A stretch of DNA of 64,000 nucleotides from Bacteroidales bacterium. Its GTDB lineage: Bacteria > Bacteroidota > Bacteroidia > Bacteroidales > UBA932. Location of the stretch: assembly GCA_017504965.1 (NCBI GenBank), contig JAFVQD010000006.1, forward strand, positions 1-64,000, in the 5' to 3' direction. A model generated the notes under the pieces. The model was given only the letters and a program-made list of their open reading frames with translations. It was not told the DNA's origin and did no database searches. Of the stretch, positions 55,198 through 63,051 are shown piece by piece. Position 1 is the first letter of the stretch; each line of letters opens with the position of its first letter. A program made the position numbers and the translations under genes.

Positions 55198-55845
55198 TCA
55201 CTCGTCTCTTTTTGTGATAGATTGTTTTACTGATTCAGGAAGTTGGTCATACAACCCAGCGATCTCTTTCGGTTCAGATATCATTCGACTAACAATGATA
55301 TTTAAAAGTCGCATAAGCATTGTCGCAGTCCCAACATCATCAACATCGAATGCAATTTGACCAGGATGTACAGCTTTATTACCTACAACTCGAACGACGT
55401 CTAATGCCTGCTGTACAGTTGCTGGTAGTCCCTTCTTGACTAACTCGCCGATATTCTTATTTATATCTCTGTCCGTTTCGCCTAATTCATTGCAAAGCCT
55501 ATCAATCGCAAGACGAAGTAATGCACAAGCAGCTCGTGGCGATTTATTATAAATTAGCCCCGCCTCATTATATAACTGCTTTACCTCTTCGGGCATATCT
55601 GTATTTGGCTCTTCTGCAACAATATCTGGATAAATATATGTATCATCATTCCATATTATTTTTCTGCCACAACACTGACATCTATGAATAGTCAATTTGT
55701 TCCTAATTCCTAAATCACCACCTTTGTAAGTATACAAATCACTCTTAAAGTAATGGCTTTGACTTTCCATCTGTGATATTGCATTACAATGTGGACATGT
55801 GTATGAGTTTGCGGTTCTGGATGGTTGTATGTATTTATCACTCAT
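55198..55845 (-). CDS. DUF4145-family protein of a restriction locus
   Basis: 215 residues. An N-terminal zinc finger (YTCPHCNAIS, then HRCQCCGRKIIW) precedes the helical DUF4145 domain (SPRAACALLRLAIDRLCNELGE..NIGELVKKGLPATVQQALDVVRVVGNKAVHPG), which often occurs next to or fused with type I restriction subunits. Its role is unknown. It starts 13 bases after hsdS. Confidence 0.8.
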   Translation of the reverse strand: MSDKYIQPSRTANSYTCPHCNAISQMESQSHYFKSDLYTYKGGDLGIRNKLTIHRCQCCGRKIIWNDDTYIYPDIVAEEPNTDMPEEVKQLYNEAGLIYNKSPRAACALLRLAIDRLCNELGETDRDINKNIGELVKKGLPATVQQALDVVRVVGNKAVHPGQIAFDVDDVGTATMLMRLLNIIVSRMISEPKEIAGLYDQLPESVKQSITKRDE

Positions 55846-55858
55846 AATTCATCTATTT

Positions 55859-56986
55859 TTATTGTCCCATCTTAGCCAAAAGCAAAGACTGTAATTCCGT
55901 TAGTTTTAAATTCTCTTTTTTATAAGTAATTACATTTCTTTTCAATACATCAAGTTCACAATACACTTCTTTTTGTATATTTTCAGGTGCAACTATCACA
56001 GAAATCTTTTTCATATCTTTATCACTTAAATGCGCTACGGTTGTACCTTCTATGGATGTTTCTAAGTCTTTTATTGGTTGCATTATAGAAAAATAAATCT
56101 GATAAGCAGATATGAATTTTTCTTTATGAGGAATAATTCTTACAATTCGTTGATTTTGAAAAGCCAGACCTCCATTCCATATTGCCATATGAAATACACC
56201 ATCCATCCCAATTAAAATATCACCATCAGAAATTTTATATTTTTCATCAACTTTTTCAGATGTATAAGTATCTGTTTTACATCCTAATATATCTCTAATT
56301 CTAATAATTGGTGTTAGCCTTATATCATTGCTGAATAATTCAGAGTCAAAAGGATAGCCATAAATAACATTTGCAATATCAAAAATAGATACCATTCTCC
56401 AGCCTTCTGGCAGATTTTCTTTATCAATGCCATCTACAAACATCTTGCGGTAGAGTGTCTGGGCGGTTTCTTCTAACTTGCTAATCATCTGCTCATTTAG
56501 GTAAATGCGCTTACTCAAAGTCTCATACTCTGCAATTATCTCCCTCTGTCGCTCAATCGATGGGATAGGCAACATCACATCGCACATCTCCGACCAATCA
56601 AAAATCTCACGAGCACTACCGTGTGAATGAAAACGGGCATAGCGATCGAACTCTGAGCGACGGAACCACATCATCAGATATTTAGGTAACAGCTCGTTGG
56701 TATCTTTTACCTCAAAAACGGTATAGGCTTGTGATATGATAGCATCATCCTCGTTAGCCAGCAATGCAATAGAGACCTTATCACCATTTCGAGATGTTAC
56801 AGGACCATAAGCGAATTGCCCTTTGCGAACTATTTTATATGTGGACATATCAGTACCAATAGTATTCGCAATCGAAGGGATGAACTCCTTTGATATGCTC
56901 ACACCAAGCAATGTCGTAACAGATAAATCTCTATTACGCACATCCACCTCACGGATATAATCTCCTAAACGCTTATAGCTTACCAT
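55859..56986 (-). CDS. hsdS: Type I restriction-modification specificity subunit
   Basis: 375 residues with two target-recognition domains (about 1-145 and 190-335) separated by conserved helical spacers (IERQREIIAEYETLSKRIYLNEQMISKLEETAQTLYRKMF, and ENIQKEVYCELDVLKRN). The two TRDs read the two halves of the DNA target, which cannot be deduced from sequence. It starts 2 bases after the DUF2971 gene. Its last 40 bases and the first bases beyond the stop are duplicated at 54713-54764. Confidence 0.92.
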   Translation of the reverse strand: MVSYKRLGDYIREVDVRNRDLSVTTLLGVSISKEFIPSIANTIGTDMSTYKIVRKGQFAYGPVTSRNGDKVSIALLANEDDAIISQAYTVFEVKDTNELLPKYLMMWFRRSEFDRYARFHSHGSAREIFDWSEMCDVMLPIPSIERQREIIAEYETLSKRIYLNEQMISKLEETAQTLYRKMFVDGIDKENLPEGWRMVSIFDIANVIYGYPFDSELFSNDIRLTPIIRIRDILGCKTDTYTSEKVDEKYKISDGDILIGMDGVFHMAIWNGGLAFQNQRIVRIIPHKEKFISAYQIYFSIMQPIKDLETSIEGTTVAHLSDKDMKKISVIVAPENIQKEVYCELDVLKRNVITYKKENLKLTELQSLLLAKMGQ

Positions 56987-56988
56987 CT

Positions 56989-57819
56989 TTATATTTTTTC
57001 AACATTCTTTATTTTAGAATACAATGTCGATTTAACAACACTTGCCTCAGGATACGCAACTTTAATTTTGTCTCTTATTAATTTATATTCTGCTTCGTAT
57101 TTTGCTATCTCAATTTGAGATACTAAACTACTATTAGCCTTATTTGCTGGATAGAATGTAAATCTAGTTATCATTTTAATTGGTACAGGAATAAACAACA
57201 CATTATCCTTTATATGATTAACTATTTTATCTTGATTTCGAGGAATTATGAAGATTCGATACTCATTTTCATAATTAAATGCCCACCTTTTTAAAGACAT
57301 AATTCTAACATATTGCTTATCGTCTAAATTGTTGAAGAACTCACTATGGTAAGGGTTGGATGGTTGATATAATCCGTCTATTTCTTTTTTCTTTAAGCGA
57401 TAATCAACTTTAGAAAAATATACATCACAGTCGTTTTCTTTTGCAAATTTGTCGATAGCTAGCAATAAATCAATGGTTCTAATAGACATACGCAACAGTG
57501 GTTCGTTCTCCTTTTTGTAAATTTTCCATGACGCCTCCTCGTTAAGGTTGTCCATTCTGGCACAGAAACAATAAATTTTAGGTTGTTTATATCCATTTAG
57601 TGAGGTGTAGTCTGTGTTTAGGTATTTTGTCTCGTATGGATCATACCAACTTTCAGGAGATACAAAACCTAACAAATGAGCCTCATTCTCTAATATATCA
57701 AGTACGCGACTCGCAGACATGTATTTATATAGAGTGTTTTTAAAACCTTTACAATTAATAAGTTGCATAGACAATGTATCCTTGAGTTGCTTCTCTGTTA
57801 TTATAATTTTTTTAGCCAT
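56989..57819 (-). CDS. DUF2971-like protein between hsdM and hsdS
   Basis: 276 residues with the DUF2971 plan: LYKYMSASRVLDILENEAHLLGFVSPESWYDPYETKYL near the start, then KIYCFCARMDNLNEEASWKIY, and RWAFNYENEYRIFIIPRN later. DUF2971 proteins occur in phage and defence loci; they have been suggested as defence components, but the activity is not settled. Placing an extra gene between hsdM and hsdS is unusual and suggests a function tied to the methylase. The upstream gene is hsdM, 39 bases away. Confidence 0.7.
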   Translation of the reverse strand: MAKKIIITEKQLKDTLSMQLINCKGFKNTLYKYMSASRVLDILENEAHLLGFVSPESWYDPYETKYLNTDYTSLNGYKQPKIYCFCARMDNLNEEASWKIYKKENEPLLRMSIRTIDLLLAIDKFAKENDCDVYFSKVDYRLKKKEIDGLYQPSNPYHSEFFNNLDDKQYVRIMSLKRWAFNYENEYRIFIIPRNQDKIVNHIKDNVLFIPVPIKMITRFTFYPANKANSSLVSQIEIAKYEAEYKLIRDKIKVAYPEASVVKSTLYSKIKNVEKI

Positions 57820-57858
57820 TATTATATTAATATTTGATATGTGTGAAATGTTACCGAC

Positions 57859-59421
57859 TTATAAGGTATAACCTAATCTCTCAAATAATTTTTTCAACTC
57901 CTTTTTCAATTCCTCCTCTTGTGCCAAAAGCTCTCGCATCTCGGATTGAAGTTCTCGCATACGGGCATCGAACTCAATACCTTCGTCACGGTTCTTAAAC
58001 TCGATATACTTACTTGGCACAAGGCTCCAACCCTTACGCTCAATTTCATCGAGCGATGCCGAGTAGCAATATTCAGGTATATTCTTATAGGTCGTTTCGT
58101 AGCCTTCACGCTGCCAATTATGAATATTGTGAGCGATATCGGCAATCTGCTCTGGCGAAAACTGAATATACTTCTTCTCGAAAGGTTCGCCCCACTGGCG
58201 CAAATCGACAAAGAGCACCTCGTTCTCGCGATAACGACACTTGACCAGCGTGCCATTCTGCTCAACAGTGCGAGCCTTACGATTGCCGGCCAATATCCAA
58301 AGCGTAACGCTGATATCTGTTGAGTAGAACATATTGCGAGGCAGGATAATGATAGCCTCCACAAGATGGTTTTGCAGCAACTGACGGCGGATATTGAGTT
58401 CGATACCATCACCACTCAATGCTCCATTCGCCAACAAGAAACCTGCAACACCGTTACTCGACAACTTTGACACGATATTGAGAATCCAACCATAGTTTGC
58501 ATTGCTCGTAGGAGGTACATCATAACCGTACCAGCGTGGGTCGGTTTTTAGTTCATTATCCTCACGCCACGACTTCTGGTTGAATGGAGGGTTTGCCATA
58601 ATGAAGTCCGCCTTCAAGTCCTTGTGTTGGTCGTTGTGGAATGTGTCAGCAGCCAACTCACCAAGATTACTTGCAATACCGCGAATAGCGAGATTCATCT
58701 TTGCAAGTTTATAAGTCGTATTCGTGTACTCCTGACCATAGACAGAGATATCGCGTTTATTACCGTGGTGAGCTTCGATAAACTTCATACTCTGCACGAA
58801 CATACCGCCCGAACCGCAACAAGGGTCATAGATCTTGCCTCTGTACGGCTCGATAATCTCGGCAATAAGGTTTACAATGCTCTTAGGGGTATAATATTCA
58901 CCTTTACCCTTGCCCTCGGCAATAGCAAACTTTGCAAGGAAGTATTCATAGACACGACCAATGAGGTCATTTTCGGGGTCTTTGAGTGTATCAATCTTGT
59001 TTATCTCATCGAGCAATGCTGCAAGTTTAGCACGGTCAAGGCCTAAACCAGAGTAGTAATTGCTAGGGAGTGCGCCTTTGAGAGAGGGGTTGCTATCTTC
59101 AATAGACGACAAAGCCTTGTCAATCTTAATGGCAATATCGTTCTGCTTGGCATTCTCCATAATGAAGCTCCAACGGCTTTGCTCCTCGATATAGAAGACA
59201 TTCTTGGCATTGTAGAACACTGCTTGATCCACAAATGCACCCTTACCTTCTGCGATAAGTTCATTGCGCCGCTCATCGAATCGGTCATTTGCATATTTAA
59301 GAAATATCAGACTCAGCACAACATGCTTATACTCCGATGGTTCAACCGAGCCGCGAAGCTTATTTGCTGATTCCCATAAGGTCTCTTCTATGCTCTTTAT
59401 TTTGGGTTGTTTTTTTGCCAT
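57859..59421 (-). CDS. hsdM: Type I DNA methyltransferase subunit
   Basis: N6-adenine methylase of the restriction system. SAM motif DPCCGSGGMF at 199-208, catalytic NPPF at 277-280, GEYYTP and GYILNIVSKLSSNGVAGF are typical. 520 residues is normal. The C-terminal coiled coil (SEMRELLAQEEELKKELKKLFERL) docks the specificity subunit. It follows a 93-residue protein gene by 8 bases. Confidence 0.95.
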   Translation of the reverse strand: MAKKQPKIKSIEETLWESANKLRGSVEPSEYKHVVLSLIFLKYANDRFDERRNELIAEGKGAFVDQAVFYNAKNVFYIEEQSRWSFIMENAKQNDIAIKIDKALSSIEDSNPSLKGALPSNYYSGLGLDRAKLAALLDEINKIDTLKDPENDLIGRVYEYFLAKFAIAEGKGKGEYYTPKSIVNLIAEIIEPYRGKIYDPCCGSGGMFVQSMKFIEAHHGNKRDISVYGQEYTNTTYKLAKMNLAIRGIASNLGELAADTFHNDQHKDLKADFIMANPPFNQKSWREDNELKTDPRWYGYDVPPTSNANYGWILNIVSKLSSNGVAGFLLANGALSGDGIELNIRRQLLQNHLVEAIIILPRNMFYSTDISVTLWILAGNRKARTVEQNGTLVKCRYRENEVLFVDLRQWGEPFEKKYIQFSPEQIADIAHNIHNWQREGYETTYKNIPEYCYSASLDEIERKGWSLVPSKYIEFKNRDEGIEFDARMRELQSEMRELLAQEEELKKELKKLFERLGYTL

Positions 59422-59429
59422 ATATGGAT

Positions 59430-59711
59430 TTATTTCATTTTATGCTCAATAAATCGCTGTCTAATCTCCATTTCGTCTCGAAGAACTTGTTTACCATATT
59501 TACTCATCTCTTTTACAGCTTTGGCATACAAGTCCTTGCGACATTGCTTCTGCTCTTTATCTAAAAATGGATTATTGTCTACACCTTGATCGTGAATTTG
59601 CCTAATTGACTGCATTACACTTTCTACTTTCACATCATCAATACTGACACCTTCACGAGCAAGTCGTTGCAATTCTAATAGTTCGTTATATAGGTCTAAT
59701 AGTTTGTTCAT
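59430..59711 (-). CDS. Small helical protein at the head of the restriction operon
   Basis: 93 residues, all helical (LLDLYNELLELQRLAREGV, VESVMQSIRQIHDQGV, KAVKEMSKYGKQVLRDEMEIRQ). No family recognised. It lies between the XRE regulator (15-base gap) and hsdM (8 bases), so it is certainly cotranscribed and may assist regulation or HsdM folding. Confidence 0.6.
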   Translation of the reverse strand: MNKLLDLYNELLELQRLAREGVSIDDVKVESVMQSIRQIHDQGVDNNPFLDKEQKQCRKDLYAKAVKEMSKYGKQVLRDEMEIRQRFIEHKMK

Positions 59712-59726
59712 ATGTATATCTTGTCT

Positions 59727-59918
59727 TTAGTTTATCAACTCCTTCGTATCAACATTTAGAGTCTTCGCAATTTGCGACAGCATCTCCAACGATGGTTGCA
59801 TTTTGTTTGAACACCATTTGGAAACTGTTGAGGGGTCTTTGCCAAGCTGCTCGGCTAGCCATTTGCCGGTTTTCTTTTGTTCAACCAATACTACTTTTAG
59901 TCTATTTAGATCTTTCAT
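59727..59918 (-). CDS. XRE/Cro-type HTH regulator, likely controller of the restriction operon
   Basis: 63 residues, one HTH_3 domain: LNRLKVVLVEQKKTGKWLAEQLGKDPSTVSKWCSNK. First gene of the operon; a palindromic site overlaps its promoter, so it probably represses or times its own expression and that of the restriction genes, as C-proteins do. Confidence 0.8.
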   Translation of the reverse strand: MKDLNRLKVVLVEQKKTGKWLAEQLGKDPSTVSKWCSNKMQPSLEMLSQIAKTLNVDTKELIN

Positions 59919-59946
59919 TATTTACACATTTTATTGGCGTATACCG

Positions 59947-59976
59947 CAAATTTAGTGATAATGTAAGAAATTACAT
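59947..59976 (-). promoter_or_regulatory. Promoter and palindromic operator of the restriction operon
   Basis: On the - strand TAAATTTG (59947-59954) is a -7 box, 28 bases before the XRE start. The perfect palindrome ATGTAA-GAAA-TTACAT (59961-59976) occupies the spacer just upstream of it, where a bound regulator would block RNA polymerase. Confidence 0.65.
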
Positions 59977-60054
59977 CTTTTGTATGCAAATTTTTATCGT
60001 GAAAGCGATATTGAGCGAGTATTGCAGAGTTGCTATCGAGGCAAGTTTTGATTA

Positions 60055-60111
60055 TACCCGATAAGGTGTAAATTTAAAAACATTCATTATATTTGCACCC
60101 GATAGGGTATA
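60055..60111 (+). promoter_or_regulatory. Two operators around the hipB-like promoter
   Basis: TACCCGATAAGGTGTA (60055-60070) and CACCCGATAGGGTATA (60096-60111) share [TC]ACCCGATA[AG]GGT[GA]TA and start 41 bases apart, four helix turns. The second immediately follows a TATATTTG -7 box (60088-60095). HipB-type antitoxins bind such repeated sites to repress their own operon. Confidence 0.7.
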
Positions 60112-60124
60112 ATTTATTACATCT

Positions 60125-60343
60125 ATGGAGCAGACAACACTCTCAAAATATGTGAAGGCGATGCGTAAGCAGTATAATCTTACGCAGGTGGAACTTTCCG
60201 AAAAGTCGGGGGTGGGCTTGCGTCTTGTTCGTGAATTGGAGCAGGGAAAGAAGACTTTACGCCTTGATAAGGTGAATCAGATATTGAATCTTTTTGGCAG
60301 CGAAGTGGGTGTCGTGCCAATGACTAAAACCGATGAGCGATGA
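60125..60343 (+). CDS. HipB-like XRE antitoxin/regulator
   Basis: 72 residues with an XRE HTH (VKAMRKQYNLTQVELSEKSGVGLRLVRELEQGKKTLRLDKVNQ) and a C-terminal GSEVGVVP strand, the form of HipB proteins. It overlaps a hipA-like start by 4 bases (ATGA), the usual hipBA arrangement, but hipA is only a stump. Confidence 0.8.
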   Translation: MEQTTLSKYVKAMRKQYNLTQVELSEKSGVGLRLVRELEQGKKTLRLDKVNQILNLFGSEVGVVPMTKTDER

Positions 60344-60459
60344 AACAGGCTGTTGTATTTTTGCGAGGCGTAAAAGCCGACATCTTGACGGAAGATGAGA
60401 ACGGCTATTATGATGCCTATTATTTAACAATTGCCAATACCGAAAAGTTGAGTCTTTAG
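60340..60459 (+). pseudogene. Truncated hipA toxin gene
   Basis: 39 codons: MKQAVVFLRGVKADILTEDE, then NGYYDAYYLTIANTEKLSL and a TAG. This matches the first strands of the HipA N-terminal domain (KAxVYxxGxxAGxLTExxxGYxFxYDxxYL) and stops where intact HipA would continue; no kinase domain remains. The 286-bp repeat begins 40 bases later, so the rest of hipA was probably lost when this edge of the island formed. Confidence 0.75.
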
Positions 60460-60498
60460 CATAGCAATACACAATATAAGACTTTCAGAAAGGCTTCC

Positions 60499-60784
60499 TG
60501 CAATTCACAAGCCACCTTCGCACCCGTCAGAACGATCTCTGCAGATATGTAACGTGGCCTCTACCCAGTAATCGACCGCAGAAGCCACGCCTGATAGCCC
60601 AGACAGCACTCCAGGAAGGGGTAACGTGGCCACTGAATTTCACGACACCCATACACATACACACTATAGCTGACAGCTGTAAAGGAAAACACTTAAAAAA
60701 CATCACAGTGGTGCCCAAAAACGAGGCAAAAGGCTCTTTCTGGCCCGAGCTGTAACAAATAACGGTCAAAATACCGCACAGCTG
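60499..60784 (+). repeat. 286-bp direct repeat, right copy
   Basis: Same orientation and length as 48516-48801, 19 mismatches. It starts just after the hipA stump and ends where the 108-bp tandem repeats begin. Confidence 0.9.
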
Positions 60785-60795
60785 CAGAGACACAA

Positions 60796-61020
60796 GTGCC
60801 ACTTGGCACCACGCAAAAAAAGAGACTCCGCCACTAACACGACCGGAGCAGCGCGACTTCCCCCTCCCTGTGGAGGGGGATTGAGGGGGTGGGAAAGACA
60901 CGAGTGCCACTTGGCACCACGCAAAAAAAGAGACTCCGCCACTAACACGACCGGAGCGAAGCGACTTCCCCCTCCCTGTGGAGGGGGACTGAGGGGGTGG
61001 GAGAAACACGAGTGCCACTT
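60796..61020 (+). repeat. Tandem 108-bp repeats next to tRNA-Phe
   Basis: Two full units (60796-60903 and 60904-61011) differ at about six bases; a third starts at 61012 and keeps about its first 30 bases. Each unit opens with GTGCCACTTGGCACC and continues with an inverted copy of the tRNA-Phe 3' end and its terminator arm (to GAGACTC), followed by a CGAAGCGACTTCCCCCTCCC..GGAGGGGG hairpin. Confidence 0.85.
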
Positions 61021-61073
61021 GGCACCACGCAAAAAGAGACTCAGAATTCTGAGTCTCTTTTTGCGTGGTGCCA
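61020..61073. repeat. 54-bp perfect palindrome at the tRNA-Phe 3' end
   Basis: Bases 61021-61046 are the exact reverse complement of 61047-61072, and 61020/61073 also pair. The right arm ends with the last seven bases of the tRNA acceptor stem, so the left arm carries an inverted copy of it. Confidence 0.95.
61036..61062 (-). terminator. Terminator of tRNA-Phe
   Basis: Read on the - strand, GAGACTCAG-AATT-CTGAGTCTC followed by TTTTT begins a few bases after the tRNA and lies in the centre of the palindrome. Confidence 0.85.
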
Positions 61074-61138
61074 CCGGGAATCGAACCAGGGACACAAGGA
61101 TTTTCAGTCCTTTGCTCTACCCACTGAGCTATGGCACC
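61066..61138 (-). tRNA. tRNA-Phe (GAA)
   Basis: 73 bases on the - strand. The acceptor GGTGCCA pairs with TGGCACC, D-arm AGCTCAGTGGGTAGAGC, anticodon loop CTGAAAATC with GAA, T-arm with GGTTCGATTCC, discriminator A. CCA is not encoded. A full consensus promoter lies upstream. Confidence 0.95.
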
Positions 61139-61154
61139 ATCGGTTTTGGGACTG

Positions 61155-61185
61155 CAAATGTAGGATTAATTTTTGGACTACCAAA
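61155..61185 (-). promoter_or_regulatory. Promoter of tRNA-Phe
   Basis: TTTG (61182-61185), 19 bases, TACATTTG (61155-61162) on the - strand, an exact Bacteroidetes consensus 16 bases before the tRNA. Confidence 0.75.
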
Positions 61186-61238
61186 ATTATTTTATCATTT
61201 TTCTCTTCTTCCATCTTCTTTTGTATCTTCGCAACTGT

Positions 61239-62951
61239 ATGAGCACTTCCAAAACATATATTCAAGTCATCCTTCCTGTCAGGTTCAGGGACACCGTCAC
61301 CTATTCTGTCCCGGAAGAGCTTGTCCCGGAGATCAGGATAGGGTCGAGGGTCGATGTGATGCTTGGGTACAGGAAGTACAAGGGGTTCGTCGAGGAGATT
61401 ACCCATACGCCCCGCTACGATACCGGCAAGATCAAGAATATCATCGGCATCGACACAGAGATTTCGGCATCACCGGAGGATATAAGATTCTGGCGCACCA
61501 TCTCTGACTATTATATGTGCAGTTCGGGAGAGGCACTGAAAGCGGCCTCCCCATTTCTGATGGAGCTCCACACCAAACGGGAGAAGTCAAGCGGACTGAA
61601 AGATTTGGGCTCAAAAAGTGCCCATTCTGAGCCCAAACCCGTCGAAAAGGGGACTCCGGGCTCAAAAACCGCCATTTTCAAGCCCGAATTCCTAAAAACA
61701 GGATGCACACCTGCCACCAAGGGTGAGATATTCCTGAAGCTGATTGGAGAGCAGAGGGAGAGAGGTTTGGAGACGCTGGTTCTTACCCCAGACATCCCAT
61801 CCTGCAGGGCAATGGAGAAACTTCTTGCTCCACACCTCCCGGAGGGTCTTCTGACCTACCATTCAGGTCAGACACCGGCCAGAAAAAGGGGGGCGGTAAA
61901 ACAACTTCTCGGGATGGACACATCACCCGAGGGGAGACCACCGCACGTCATTATCGGTCTCCGCTCAGCCCTATTCCTACCATTCAGAAACTTAGGTCTT
62001 ATCATCGTAGATGATGAGCACAGTCCACTTTACAAACAGTCGGAGCCGACCCCCAGATATCACGGAAGAGATCTTGCCATTATCCTCGCCCAGATCAGCG
62101 GTGCAAGGATAATCCTCGCTTCTCCTACCCCATCCTGGGAGACTCTGCACAATATCTCTCTACACAAATACCTCCCCCTACCCGACCCATCCGGCAACTG
62201 CGCCGGGACCCCCTCAAATCTTCAAATAATAGATTTCGCCAAGGAACTTCGCTCCGGCTCCACCAAAGGGCCCTTAACCAACATTGCCCTGGCTGCCCTC
62301 AGATCAGCAGTCGGAGAGAAAGTGAAATGTGCCATCCTCCACCCCAAATGGGCATTCCCTCTGGAGGAGGAGCTGTGGCGTCCCGAAATAGAAGAGGCTC
62401 TGGGAGATACGAAGGTGGAGATCTACACAGATATCCAGGCGATAGAGTCGCTAAAAACACCCCCATCTCTTATCGTAGTGCTCCAGGGTGAGGCGCTTCT
62501 CTCACCGAAAAACTTCAGATCGGACGAGAGGGCCATCCAGCAGGTCGAAAGGCTGCTTAACATCACATCGCGCAGCAAAAGCGCCGGGAGAGTTATCCTT
62601 CAGACCTCACTCTACAGGCACAATGTATTCAGATTCCTCGCCGGAAAAACAGATTTCGAATCGCTCCTGAATGAGCGCAGCACTGCCAATCTGCCACCTT
62701 TCTGCAGACTGATCCATATTATTGTCAAAGACAATGTATCAGAGAGGCTTGATGCCAAAGGGGACGAGATCGCTGTAACAATAAATAGACTTGGCATCAC
62801 AGATTTCGACGGCCCCCTACCCATTTCAGAAGACAGTCTTCTCTTCCAGCTCAGACTTCCGAGAGACAAGAAGACACTGAAAATAAAACAGTGCCTCTCA
62901 TCGGCCCTGTATCATCTGGAGAACACAATCATCGACGTAGATCCCTATTAA
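61239..62951 (+). CDS. Degenerate PriA-like primosomal protein (helicase motifs lost)
   Basis: The ATG at 61239 is chosen because it starts the PriA 3'-DNA-binding domain (YIQVILPVRFRDTVTYSVPEEL..GSRVDVMLGYRKYKGFVEEI). 570 residues, about 230 shorter than normal PriA. Where Walker A should be, the text is TPATKGEIF with no GKT; the DEEH box is VDDEHSPLYKQ; the region PRYHGRDLAIILAQ is well kept; the zinc-binding cysteines, the GTQMI.KG motif and GRAGR are missing (only GRVILQT remains). It cannot be a normal ATP-driven helicase, but the frame is intact, so it may serve as a structural replication-restart factor. Confidence 0.8.
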   Translation: MSTSKTYIQVILPVRFRDTVTYSVPEELVPEIRIGSRVDVMLGYRKYKGFVEEITHTPRYDTGKIKNIIGIDTEISASPEDIRFWRTISDYYMCSSGEALKAASPFLMELHTKREKSSGLKDLGSKSAHSEPKPVEKGTPGSKTAIFKPEFLKTGCTPATKGEIFLKLIGEQRERGLETLVLTPDIPSCRAMEKLLAPHLPEGLLTYHSGQTPARKRGAVKQLLGMDTSPEGRPPHVIIGLRSALFLPFRNLGLIIVDDEHSPLYKQSEPTPRYHGRDLAIILAQISGARIILASPTPSWETLHNISLHKYLPLPDPSGNCAGTPSNLQIIDFAKELRSGSTKGPLTNIALAALRSAVGEKVKCAILHPKWAFPLEEELWRPEIEEALGDTKVEIYTDIQAIESLKTPPSLIVVLQGEALLSPKNFRSDERAIQQVERLLNITSRSKSAGRVILQTSLYRHNVFRFLAGKTDFESLLNERSTANLPPFCRLIHIIVKDNVSERLDAKGDEIAVTINRLGITDFDGPLPISEDSLLFQLRLPRDKKTLKIKQCLSSALYHLENTIIDVDPY

Positions 62952-63051
62952 AGCGTGATCACCAAAGCACTGAATACCACACACTTACTATACATAAGGA
63001 TGGGAAAAATCGCCCTCCCTCGACATAGGTAATCAGCTATAAATCAGAGCC

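Noticed and set aside
60527-61018. 163-residue open frame on the - strand with repeated proline- and cysteine-rich segments
   Set aside because: It runs through the 108-bp tandem repeats and the 286-bp repeat. In the part shared with 48544-48786 nearly every base change alters a residue, so there is no coding constraint.
60796-61020. Possible CRISPR array
   Set aside because: The repeat unit is 108 bases, adjacent units are nearly identical throughout, and there are no unique spacers or cas genes.
48516-61138. Calling the region an integrative element inserted at tRNA-Phe
   Set aside because: No integrase, no directly repeated tRNA end on the far side, and the tRNA-end copies are inverted. 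The 286-bp repeats support a bounded island but not this mechanism.
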